This document shows, piece by piece, positions 18,994 through 28,156 of a stretch of DNA of 64,000 bases. The notes below the pieces were generated by a model. That model was not told where the DNA came from. It searched no databases and saw only the letters and a list, made by a program, of their open reading frames with translations. The stretch spans positions 1 to 64,000 of the forward strand of contig WTXG01000044.1 of NCBI GenBank assembly GCA_022496185.1, in the 5' to 3' direction. How positions within the stretch are numbered: the stretch's first letter is position 1; each line of letters begins with the position of its first letter. The translations under genes and the position numbers were made by a program. Source of the DNA: Multifurca ochricompacta. Lineage: Eukaryota; Basidiomycota; Agaricomycetes; Russulales; Russulaceae.

Positions 18994-21900
18994 TGGCTTC
19001 TTCGGATGTAGCCGCAACCGAAGAAGCGGATATATGTGCTGTTTCTGAGACTGACTCGGATGACTCGATCATATTTACATCTGCTTGTGAGATGAACAAT
19101 AGTATTAGTGCTTCCTCTCATGTTCGTAGTAGGGTTCGTTTCTTGCTTGATAAAATTGAAAAAGAAGAAAAAATCGATTCCTGCACGTTACCAGTAATAA
19201 ATAAATACAATCAGCATTTCCATATTTACGTCACTCTCGAAGGACGAAACAAAAGCACCACTGTAGCGGCTATGATAGATTCAGGAGCAACAGCCATGTT
19301 CCTGGACTATAAGTTCGCCACCCAAAAGAAGATGCTTCTAGAACCATTGGAAAACCCAATCCGAGTACATAACATCGACGGCAGTCATAATATAGCCGGA
19401 GATATTACCCACACGGTCACCCTCTTAGTCACTATAGGGTCAAGGGTAGAAAAACACCGATTCCTGGTCACAAGTCTAGGACCAGAGAAGGTCATACTTG
19501 GGCTTCCATGGTTAAAATACAGCAATCCTTCTATTAATTGGGAAAGGGGCGAAGTCACCCTGCAAGACTCCATTGAGAAAGACATCCTCATGGAGGACGA
19601 AAGCGACTGGTTTGCAGGAGTAGAGCAAATATCGGCAAACAGATTGGAACGCCGACAATTTGTAAAAGACGGAGTCTTGGACTGTACCACCGACGAGTTA
19701 TGGTGTTGTGCAGGCTTCACTTATTCACAAGAAGCCTACGCAAAAGATTACCTAACTCGTACGGAAGGAAAATCTTTTGAAGATTTGGTACCTCCACCAT
19801 ATAGAGACTTCGCACGGGTCTTCTCAGAAGAAGAATCCCAAAGACTCCCTCAGCACCAACCATGGGACCATACTATAGACATTGTGCCTGGGTCGAAGAC
19901 CCAATGGAAAGCCAAAGTCTATCCCATGTCACCAAATGAGCAAGTAGAATTGGACAAATTTCTGGAAGAGCATCTCCAGAAAGGGTATATCGTACCATCT
20001 AAATCTCCGATGGCGGTACCTGTATTCTTCATAAAGAAAAAGGATGGGAAAATCCGTCTCATCCAAGACTACAGACCTTTGAACGATATTACTGTCAAAA
20101 ACAAATACCCACTTCCACTTGCAGTCGACATTATCAATCGACTTAAGGGTGCAAAAATCTTTACCAAAATGGATGTACGATGGGGATATCATAACATCCG
20201 AATAAAGGAAGGAGACGAATATAAGGCGGCATTTTCCACCAACCGTGGTCTCTTTGAGCCACGTGTAATGTATTTTGGATTAACGAATAGCCCCGCCACC
20301 TTCCAGGGATTTATGAATTCCATCTTCTCCGACATGATTGCAAAAGGGGAAGTCGCTGTATACATGGACGACATCTTAGTCTTCTCACCAAATATAGAGA
20401 AACATAGAAAAGATGTCAGAGAAGTCCTAAAGCGACTAGAGGAATACGACCTCTACTTGAAACCCCAGAAATGCGACTTTGATAAAGATAACATGGAGTA
20501 CCTTGGACTTATCATATCTGAGGGACAAGTCAGGATGGACCCTGGGAAGGTCCAGGTGGTCAAAGACTGGCAAACACCGAAAACCCTGAAAGAAGTCCGC
20601 GCCTTTATTGGCTTTGCCAATTTTTATAGACGCTTTATACAGGGGTTCTCAATTATTGCCAGACCACTTCACGACCTGACAAAGAAAAACCAACCCTGGC
20701 AGTGGGAAAGACCACAGCAAGAGGCTTTCGACGCCTTAAAGAGGAGATTCATTCAAATGCCTATCTTGGCAATCTATGATCCTGATCTCCCAACCCGGGT
20801 CGAAACAGACGCCTCAGGATTTGCCACTGGAGGCATATTATCCCAAAAACACACGGATGGTCTTTGGCACCCTATCGCCTTCCGATCACAATCAATGTCG
20901 GAAGCAGAAAGAAATTATGAAATATACGATAGGGAAATGCTCGGCATAATCCGCGCCCTAGAAGACTGGCGCCACTTCTTAGAAGGGCTTCTCCAGTTCG
21001 AGATAGTAACGGATCACAAGAATATTGAATGGTGGAGATCCATGCGAGACCTCACCAGACGTCAAGCACGATGGGCTCTCTACCTGAGCAGATTCAATTT
21101 CACGATCCAATACAAAAAGGGGCACCTTATGCAAGCAGACGCCTTAAGCCGATTCTCGGCAGACCAGGTGTTAGATAATGAGGACAACAAACAAGTCCAG
21201 GTCCTCAAGCTGGAACACTTTCTTAGTGCGGCACGGGCACATTATCGCCCACAAAGTTCTCCCCTTACGGAACGCATAAAGAAGGCAGGAAGCAGGGAAG
21301 CAGAAGTCATAGAAGGATTAAAAACCCTTACCAAGACTGCTCCCAGCGCCTTGAGAGATGGCGTCAACCTTTGGGAAGAAGAAGATGGCCTAGTTTACTA
21401 CAAAGGGAAACTTTATGTACCCAATGTACCGGATCTCCGAAAAGACATTATTCGGGATTGTCATGATTCGGTTACAGCCGGTCACCCTGGTAAAAACGGG
21501 ACCATCGAGTTGGTATCACGCTATTATTGGTGGCCCAGAATGGCACAATATATTACGCGCTATGTTGAAGGATGCGACCGATGTCAGCGATATCGGATGG
21601 ATAAGCACCCAGTCGCCCCTCTGCAACCACTGGAAGTTCCAGAAGGACCCTGGCAAACGATCGGAGTAGATCTGATTACAGGGCTACCTTCCTCTTCCGG
21701 GAAAGATGCGATCCTAACAATAGTGGATCATTATACGAAGCAAGTGCATCTTTTCCCAGTTACAAGTGGTATTACAGCAGATGGCGTGGGAAAAATATAC
21801 TTCGACCATGTGTTCCCCCTGCATGGGATCCCCAAAAGTATTGTCAGTGACAGGGGTCCCCAGTTTGCAGCAAGGACCATGCGCGCCACCTTGAAGCGTT

Positions 21901-22784
21901 TAGGGGTGAACAGTAGTCTCACCACGGCCTATCATCCACAAGCCAATGGCATGACAGAGCGTAAAAATCAAGAAATAGAACAATATTTACGACTCTTCAT
22001 TGGCAAGAGACAGGATGACTGGATCGAGCTACTCCCCACGGCGGAGTTCGTATTGAATACGAGGAAGTCCTCAGCAACGGATCATACCCCATTTGAATTA
22101 CTCTACGGGTATACCCCGGACTTCATTATCCCCGCGGGACGTGCCACTGGCATCCCCAGCTTAGACCAATGCCTACAACAGTTACGTCTCGCCCGACGCG
22201 ACGCAGAGGCAGCTATGAGGCTTAGCAAGACACGTATGACTCGTGATCTAGCTCAATCAGGGCACAATTTCCCAAAGGAGGGAGATTATGTCTGGTTGCA
22301 GTCCAAAAACATTAAAATCCACCAGCAGTCCCAGAAGCTCGGTCCCAAACAGTTAGGACCATTCAAAGTTCTGAAGAAACTTAGCGACCTGGATTACAAG
22401 TTGGACTTGCCTCCAGCACTGAAAGTCCACAACATATTCCATGTGGACCGCCTTAGTCTATACAAAGGCAACGACGTTAACAGGCTGATGCCCACACCAC
22501 CAGACCCCATTACCATAGATGGTGAGGAAGAGTACGAAGTGGACCATATCAGAGATAGCAAAATGTTTGGTCGCACACTCAAGTTCCTTATCCGATGGAA
22601 GGGTTATGGAGAAGGCGAAGATACGTGGGAACCGGAACGGAATCTAACCCATGCCCAGGACTCCATTCAGAAGTTCTATCAACAGAACCCAGGAGCTCCT
22701 AGAAAGATTGCCGCAATCCATTTCGCCACTGCCCCTTGGCAGCCCACACAACTCTATACGGCTTACGAGGACGTTACACCCTAG
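18993..22784 (+). CDS. pol: gypsy-B pol polyprotein: protease, RT, RNase H, integrase, chromodomain
   Basis: 1,263 codons without interruption, in the -1 frame relative to gag. The first codon of the open frame is GTG, so it is probably made by frameshifting rather than its own start. Protease DSG is at residue 96, YMDD at 457, the RNase H first Asp (TDASGF) at 606. The integrase HHCC domain is near 830-870, and the catalytic triad is about D893, D953 and E989 (DD35E). The chromodomain at about 1178-1240 reads EEYEVDHIRD, LIRWKGYGEGEDTWEP. All key residues are present. Confidence 0.95.
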   Translation: MASSDVAATEEADICAVSETDSDDSIIFTSACEMNNSISASSHVRSRVRFLLDKIEKEEKIDSCTLPVINKYNQHFHIYVTLEGRNKSTTVAAMIDSGATAMFLDYKFATQKKMLLEPLENPIRVHNIDGSHNIAGDITHTVTLLVTIGSRVEKHRFLVTSLGPEKVILGLPWLKYSNPSINWERGEVTLQDSIEKDILMEDESDWFAGVEQISANRLERRQFVKDGVLDCTTDELWCCAGFTYSQEAYAKDYLTRTEGKSFEDLVPPPYRDFARVFSEEESQRLPQHQPWDHTIDIVPGSKTQWKAKVYPMSPNEQVELDKFLEEHLQKGYIVPSKSPMAVPVFFIKKKDGKIRLIQDYRPLNDITVKNKYPLPLAVDIINRLKGAKIFTKMDVRWGYHNIRIKEGDEYKAAFSTNRGLFEPRVMYFGLTNSPATFQGFMNSIFSDMIAKGEVAVYMDDILVFSPNIEKHRKDVREVLKRLEEYDLYLKPQKCDFDKDNMEYLGLIISEGQVRMDPGKVQVVKDWQTPKTLKEVRAFIGFANFYRRFIQGFSIIARPLHDLTKKNQPWQWERPQQEAFDALKRRFIQMPILAIYDPDLPTRVETDASGFATGGILSQKHTDGLWHPIAFRSQSMSEAERNYEIYDREMLGIIRALEDWRHFLEGLLQFEIVTDHKNIEWWRSMRDLTRRQARWALYLSRFNFTIQYKKGHLMQADALSRFSADQVLDNEDNKQVQVLKLEHFLSAARAHYRPQSSPLTERIKKAGSREAEVIEGLKTLTKTAPSALRDGVNLWEEEDGLVYYKGKLYVPNVPDLRKDIIRDCHDSVTAGHPGKNGTIELVSRYYWWPRMAQYITRYVEGCDRCQRYRMDKHPVAPLQPLEVPEGPWQTIGVDLITGLPSSSGKDAILTIVDHYTKQVHLFPVTSGITADGVGKIYFDHVFPLHGIPKSIVSDRGPQFAARTMRATLKRLGVNSSLTTAYHPQANGMTERKNQEIEQYLRLFIGKRQDDWIELLPTAEFVLNTRKSSATDHTPFELLYGYTPDFIIPAGRATGIPSLDQCLQQLRLARRDAEAAMRLSKTRMTRDLAQSGHNFPKEGDYVWLQSKNIKIHQQSQKLGPKQLGPFKVLKKLSDLDYKLDLPPALKVHNIFHVDRLSLYKGNDVNRLMPTPPDPITIDGEEEYEVDHIRDSKMFGRTLKFLIRWKGYGEGEDTWEPERNLTHAQDSIQKFYQQNPGAPRKIAAIHFATAPWQPTQLYTAYEDVTP

Positions 22785-22795
22785 GAGGGGGGTAA

Positions 22796-23702
22796 TGTCA
22801 CGGCTCTACTTTATTTTTCCTTTATTTTTCTCCCTTTTGGATCACATGACTGTGGGAAGATTACCCAGCAGTCTCAACACGTGATCATGGGAATGTAGTC
22901 GTGACATGGATCATGTGACCGAGTCACATGTAATAGTCACATGCTGCTTAGTCAGCACAAGAGCCACTCAACAATAACAAGTCGATTCTCTATTGTGATT
23001 ACCACAATAGGCAAGGCCCCACAGTCTAGAAAGGTTCTAGACCAAGTAGAGCTGTTATCAAGATAAGCGGAGTCCAGCCTAGAAGGTTCTAGGTAAGTGG
23101 AGCTCTAGATAAGGGCCCAGGTAGGGCCATGGCCAATTTTAGCACAGAACCACATGTATCAGTAGATAGACGTGTTCCAGACCTACGGGCTAGACTACAT
23201 ATCAGTTATCTACTCCACAGTGACGTCATTATGACATCACACTGTGGAGCATGATCAGTCAGCAGAGTAAAGCAGCTTACGAATCACAAAGATAAGGCTC
23301 AGTCAGCAATACAGCTGACTGATACTTGCTGATTCTTGCTTACACTTACTGCTTACCTCGTTACACTGAGAAATGTATATAAGACCCTCTGTAACAGCCT
23401 GTAGCCCCCATCTTGTCCTCTTGGGGCTGCAGGTGAGTAACTGTCTACAAGAGTTCGATACATAGTGCTAATGGCATACTGCCTCCCTATGACTCGATCC
23501 TTTGGATCTTGTCCTCTTGGGGCTGCAGCTTCTTCCAGTTTCAGAACGCCATCATCGTGGTTGAATAAACCACAGTGGGTGACACAGTTCCTGGTCATTG
23601 CTTGACGCGTGACGTTTGCCTCCGCGGTACGCCCAACGACTTAGGTCACTTTCCATTTTGCCCTTCCTGTTTCTAAGTGTACACGGAGCTTCACCCGTTA
23701 CA
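22796..23702 (+). repeat. gypsy-B 3' LTR
   Basis: 907 bp after the purine tract ending at 22795. TATA at 23376. Leader copy 1 is at 23410-23432 with a GTGAGT donor at 23433; leader copy 2 is at 23506-23528, followed by CTTCTTCC. The CRE-centred dyad is at about 23213-23249. Confidence 0.94.
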
Positions 23703-24056
23703 CCAGGCTTTACGCCCTCCGCTTTCGTATATTCGGGCCCACTTGACTCCGTTATCTTATCTATAGACGCCCATTCGATTACATATATAAGTCCGCTGTA
23801 ACTACCTTGTAGACCTCAGACTCGACTTATTGAATACATCGGTGTTTGTCTTCTGGACTTCCCCTTGAAACCTTTGACTCGACCGTCTCAGTGCTTTTGG
23901 CACTTTCCGCTCAGCATTGCCACTCGGGAGCAGCCCCGTTGGCTTTGACTCATTCATCTTAAACTCCAAGAGGCCTTATTGACCTCTTATCTGAACATAC
24001 GTACAACGCTGTCGCACAAGTCGTGCAGAACGTCTCACACCGGACGTAACAAGCGC

Positions 24057-24764
24057 ACGTAGTGCCTTTTGTCCTGCCGCTACGTCGGCCCATGCTTCTC
24101 GGAAGATTTGTTTGAATCCAGCCCAAATGTATGGGACTCGAATGTTCCCTTCTTTGATGTCAGTCAGCCACTTGATTTGGTCCACTACCCATCAATCTAC
24201 CCTGGGTCCTCGTATCAATCCCAGGGTGTAAGCTACTCTGGTTCTTTCGTTCTGGACTGTGGCCATGGTTTCATTCAAACTGAAGAATAATTTGAGTTTG
24301 GCCAACCAATCCATGGCCGTGTCGCGGTCCCCTTCGAAGAAGGATGGTGGTACTCCTGTCATGGTTCCACTTCCTTGATTTACTGTTCCTGCTCCCAGGG
24401 TAGGAGGCCCTAAGGGTGGTTCGTCGGGATTTCTGCCCATGGCTCGGGTGGTCGCAGTGGATCTCTCTTCGGGACTTCATTCAGGACGACTGGGATGCGA
24501 TTCGACAATGTCTTCCTCCGCGGCCCGTCGTGCTTGTCTAGTATTTGGTCTGGCTGCCATTATTTGTGGGGTGGTGGTCCTAGTTTCTATGTCGATGGTA
24601 TCGTCTGTTGCGGCAAGTAATGCAAATCGGTTGTGGAGGTCAAAGGGTAAGTCGCCTCTTTCTCTGGGTTCTGATTCTTCGGTCGACAGGTATCTTCGTG
24701 GAGATGTTTCGTCGAAGGACGTTCGTTCGGATGGTGGGGTTCTGGGCTTGCATGTTGAAGACAT
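24057..24764 (-). pseudogene. gypsy-A gag, N-terminal half
   Basis: Starts MSSTCKPRT at 24764 on the minus strand and contains FDLHNRFALLAA, RPNTRQARRAAEEDIVES, RNPDEPP and the capsid-like FFEGDRDTAMDWLAKLKLFFSLN (split by stops at about 24475 and 24188). It matches the gypsy-E gag at 59117-59842. It runs into the AGCGC duplication at 24052-24056, after which the protein continues at 15078. Confidence 0.85.
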
Positions 24765-24836
24765 CGCGATCGGGTGTTGGGCAAGGGACGCGTTGTCGTC
24801 GCCTTGCAGTTCTGGTGAGTTCTTTTGTTGAGTTCT

Positions 24837-24851
24837 GTTAAGTCTGTTCTT
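24837..24851 (-). promoter_or_regulatory. gypsy-A self-priming primer-binding site
   Basis: One base from the 5' LTR, the 15-nt AAGAACAGACTTAAC (minus strand) is perfectly complementary to the LTR sequence at 25124-25138. That sequence begins about 31 nt downstream of TATATAAAG, i.e. at the predicted start of the RNA. Confidence 0.82.
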
Positions 24852-24852
24852 A

Positions 24853-25479
24853 TGTCACAGCAAGGTGTGGTGCTGTGTCGAAGTTCGAGGTTCGAGGTTG
24901 TCTGTCAGTGCTACAAGAGCCTTTTATCAAATCAAGGTTCCAAGCTAGGTCAAGTTGTGCCGGTCAAAGGGGGCACATGCGCGAGACGAAGTCGAGCAGT
25001 GACACTAAGTCCTGCTGCAAGTTTCAAGGGGTCGAAGTTCCTTCAAGGCGCGGCTTAAAGGTTTCAAGTGGAAGGTGTCCTCAGTCAAGTAATGTGAGTC
25101 CCAGTACACCTGTATTGCTACAGAAGAACAGACTTAACGTCTTGTCCTTTCTACTAGGGTCTTTATATACATGCATGCTGGTAGGGAGACTATTCTGGTA
25201 GTTACTAGAGCTTTCACTAGACAGTCTAATGGTTGTACAGTAGAATGTCCCAGAATGATATAGATGGTGGAGGGGTTACGCCCTCTACTACTGATCAGTA
25301 AGCAGATGAGTAAGATCCTCAGTAAGCAATCAGTCAGCAGTGTAAATGATAAGTCATAAGTCCTTTATCAGCACGTCATGTGGTAAGAGTAGCATATGGA
25401 AAGAAAAGAAAAGACAAAAGCAACGCAAACGACAAGTCACATGTCCTTGACCCTTGTACCAGCCTAGGGAACCGTCACA
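24853..25479 (-). repeat. gypsy-A 5' LTR
   Basis: 627 bp, effectively identical to 9202-9828 with one C/T difference at a CpG seen by eye. Followed by the second CTTTA (25480-25484). Confidence 0.93.
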
Positions 25480-25484
25480 CTTTA

Positions 25485-26107
25485 AGTTTTTCTAAGGCAT
25501 CAATTTCATATTGACATGCCTCAAGCCAATCACTGGCATTATCAGACTCCATTGCTTCTTTAAATGTAAGAGGATCCCTATAAGGTGATCCTGCAGCATT
25601 GAGTAGATCCATCTGACCAAGTCTGGAAGAACCTTGCATAAACTCTGCATTATCCTTGTTGTAGAAGCGAGGATTCAGATGACAATTGCGATTGGGATGT
25701 GCAGTATCCAAGTCTAAATCTTCTTGGATTGCCCTATCTCGTCGTTCAGAGCGTGGACTTGTCCTCTGAAAATTAGGTTGAGGAATTCTGTCTGCAATCC
25801 TTTGTGATTTTCTGATTGCCTTGGTTCTTTTGGGAGGGGAGGATGGTTCCATGATTTGTGATGGAGGGGTCTGATATATAGTCTGAGGGTGTGTGGTGTC
25901 TACATTACATGTGGGTGTGGTAGGCTGTGGTGGTAATTGTGGAGGTACAATGTCCTCCTGTTCCTCTTCTAGGTCTTCCTCATCTTGAGGAGCCTCAGGA
26001 ACATGTGTAGCAGTTGCTGGTGGTGGCTGGACTGGGCCACCTGGTATAGTAAATGAGCCACCTTCAATAGGTTGCTCTATAGATTTATCTGCTCTGCTGT
26101 CCTTCAC
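25485..26107 (-). pseudogene. copia-1 pol: linker between integrase and RT
   Basis: Pro/Thr-rich region with paired KRTKAIRKSQRIADRIPQPN and the beginning of RT ([27 protein letters not shown]). It continues directly at 9196 after gypsy-A is removed. Separated from the integrase frame by a stop near 26145. Confidence 0.85.
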
Positions 26108-26146
26108 AGAGCAGGATGGGAAGGATCTCTCATCAAATGTAACATC

Positions 26147-27538
26147 TCATGAAGAGATGAGAGACCTGATACGACTATCCCAAAGTGTATAGCCCTTAGA
26201 AGTGGGCTCATATCCAACAAAGATGGCTTCCCTAGCTTTGGGATCTAATTTATGCCGCTTGCCCTCTGGAACATGATAATAGGCTTTGCATCCAAAGACC
26301 TTAAAATACAAGACATCTGGTTTGTTCCCAACCAGAAGCTCAAGCGGAGTCTTCCACTTATTAGAATGAATGGGAGTTCTGTTATAAATATGGCATGCTG
26401 TCTCGACAGCACACTCCCAAAAACCAAGAGACAGGCCAGCATCGTGCAGCATGCTAGTGCCTTTTTCCATAATGGTTCTATTGAATCTCTCAGCCCTTCC
26501 ATTCTGTTGTGGACTATATGGCATCGTAAGTTTATGCTCTATGCCATAATCTTCAAGCATTGCCTTCAGCGCCTTGTTCACATACTCGCCACCACGATCT
26601 GTGTGAAGACACTTGATTTTATGATTAAATTTATTTTCAAGTAGTGTCTTCAGTTTATTAAAAACTGGTGTAAACAGATCTTTTGACTTCATTGGAACGA
26701 TTAGAGTGTATCTGCTAAAGTTGTCCAAGAAAGTGGCAAAGTATAGATTCCCTTGTATTGAACTGCACTGCAAGGGGCCTACGAGATCACTGTGAAGGAT
26801 CTCAAGGGGGGCTGATGTGCGCTTTGAAGATGGGGGAAATGGAAGACAATGGGACTTGCCCATTTCACAGCCATAACATGGCTTGTCTTCCACTTGGCTA
26901 TTACTAATCTTGAGACCTTTAACCGCCTCAGGAGCATATCTTTTTAGGGCTTCTTTAGACATGTGGCCCATTCTTTGATGCCAGATTTCTAGTGAGGCAG
27001 ATGCAGATGTATGGATACTGCTTAGGATGTGTTTGCCTAGTACCCAATACAATTTGCCAAACTTCCATGCTTCTGCTATAATATTATTGCCATATTTAAT
27101 TGTTGCCTTCTTTTTATCAAAGAACACAGTAGCCCCTTTTTCTACTAGGGCACTGGCAGAGAGTATTTTATGTCCTCCAGGCATGTGCAGCACGTCGCTC
27201 AGTTCTAAGTCAAAACCTTGATCAGTCCTGATGATCACAGTGCCAACTCCATTTGTTTTAACTATGGAGTTGTCACCAAGTGATACTTCATGGGTTGTGT
27301 TGACTTTATATGTATCAAAGTCTTCAAGGTTGGGACTGAAATGAGCCGTTGCTCCACTATCAAGCATCCAATAATCTGAGTTGATGTCCAGATTACAGGT
27401 GTGCATATAAAGGCAAATGCGAGGTGCTTCTTGCACCTCCTCTATTTTGCCACTACCATTAACTATGGTGGCTATAGTATGTACTTTTTGGGCCTCAGCC
27501 CTCTTCTTGTTCCCTGCCTTGCCTTTCTTGGCATTCTC
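26147..27538 (-). pseudogene. copia-1 gag end, protease and integrase
   Basis: The protease motif is WMLDSGATAHF. A GAG-pre-integrase segment (LEIWHQRMGHMSKEALKRY, CYGCEMGK) and an integrase core (HSDLVGPL, TDRGGEYVNKAL, PYSPQQNGRAERFNRTIMEK) follow. The frame is open from 27538, where the LTR of another copia element begins; gag N-terminus is missing compared with copia-2 (30352). Confidence 0.88.
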
Positions 27539-28032
27539 TGTTGACACGGGACGTGTCTGGAGATGCTTCAGGCATCTGAGGATCGCTTTAGCTGTAGATA
27601 AGATTAGATTAAATTCCGGAGTTTTGGACTTTTTACAATATCTTTATTACATTTCTTTCTCACCTTACTCAGCTGATTAGTGATGTCCTTAGTAATGCGC
27701 AATAAGCACATGATATCTCTTTGGCCAATGGCCTTTATCCCTCTTTGTTTATTGTCCAGCACTTGTGGACTTAATCCCAGTGTGCACAGACCATTTCCCC
27801 TGGCCCCCATGGGTATATAAGGGTGTCTGTTTCATCTCTTTCACTTCAGAGTTCTTCTACCTCTGAAGTGTAAGTCTTTCCTTTACTATACTGCTCTTAT
27901 ACCTTTAACTAACCGTCTTATGTAGACTATTTGTTTTCTAGGTCAGTAGTATAGTTAATACAGAGTTCTTCTACCTCTGAAGTACTATTTGTTTTCTAGC
28001 CTCAGTATAACCAGCAGCATGATTGTTTGACA
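27539..28032 (+). repeat. copia-type LTR at a rearrangement junction
   Basis: 494 bp, TGTTGACACG to GTTTGACA. The left neighbour is copia-1 gag (minus strand), the right neighbour an NLR scrap, and the flanking 5-mers (TTCTC, AGATC) do not match. A single insertion therefore cannot explain it; a recombined LTR that removed intervening DNA is likely. Leader exons are at 27848-27869 and 27926-27941; processed copy 27962-27999. Confidence 0.8.
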
Positions 28033-28156
28033 AGATCCACCATAGCATAGACACTGGACATCCTCAACAATGGTGGAACTGATCATTCAGATGAGTGCTA
28101 GGGATACTCTATAATGCTAGGCAAATGTACCAAAGGATGCTCTTACCAGATCCCGC
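28033..28156 (-). pseudogene. NLR scrap: NACHT Walker A continuation
   Basis: Reading the minus strand from the CCCGC target copy, the bases give GGATCTGGTAAGAGCATC, i.e. G-S-G-K-S-I. Joined across the copia-2 target duplication to the exon end at 57120-57123, after removal of an intron at 57064-57119, they complete a P-loop GNAGSGKS. The rest of the 124 bp is degenerate, with stops. It is the only part of the NACHT core I can find. Confidence 0.75.

Larger units (their letters stand above)
15325..23702 (+). mobile_element. gypsy-B, structurally intact chromodomain Ty3/gypsy element
   Basis: 8,378 bp with 907-bp LTRs, CCAGG target duplications, a self-priming PBS (16234-16243), an upstream ORF0, an intact gag and an intact 1,263-codon pol, and a purine tract (GGAGGGGGGTAA) before the 3' LTR. 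The LTRs differ at about four sites by eye, all CpG transitions. This is the only element in the window with uninterrupted gag and pol, so it is the best candidate for recent or current activity. Confidence 0.95.
15084..24051 (+). mobile_element. Solo gypsy-C/F-type LTR in gypsy-A gag, itself split by gypsy-B
   Basis: LTR pieces 15084-15324 and 23708-24051 (585 bp together) run TGTTACGAACC to GACGTAACA, with AGCGC duplications at 15079-15083 and 24052-24056. It has a TATATAAG box near 23785 and resembles the gypsy-F LTRs (41416, 48311) and the solo LTR at 51541. Gypsy-B sits inside it with CCAGG duplications (15320-15324, 23703-23707). Confidence 0.9.
9202..25479 (-). mobile_element. gypsy-A, chromodomain Ty3/gypsy element with nested insertion
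   Basis: Bounded by 627-bp LTRs with CTTTA target duplications. Minus-strand order is LTR, self-priming PBS (24837-24851), gag (split by 15084-24051), protease-RT-RNase H, integrase with chromodomain, an extra third ORF, a polypurine tract (near 9829-9838), LTR. The two LTRs differ by about one base by eye (9338 versus 24989), so insertion is recent, yet the coding region already carries stops. Confidence 0.93.
6956..27538 (-). mobile_element. copia-1, interrupted by gypsy-A and truncated at its 5' end
   Basis: Parts are the 3' LTR (6956-7451), pol C-terminal half (7749-9196), then after gypsy-A the pol N-terminal half and gag zinc knuckle region (25485-27538). The CTTTA duplication (9197-9201, 25480-25484) proves that the two parts were contiguous. 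The 5' end is lost: the gag frame stops at 27538 exactly where an oppositely oriented copia LTR begins. Confidence 0.88.
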
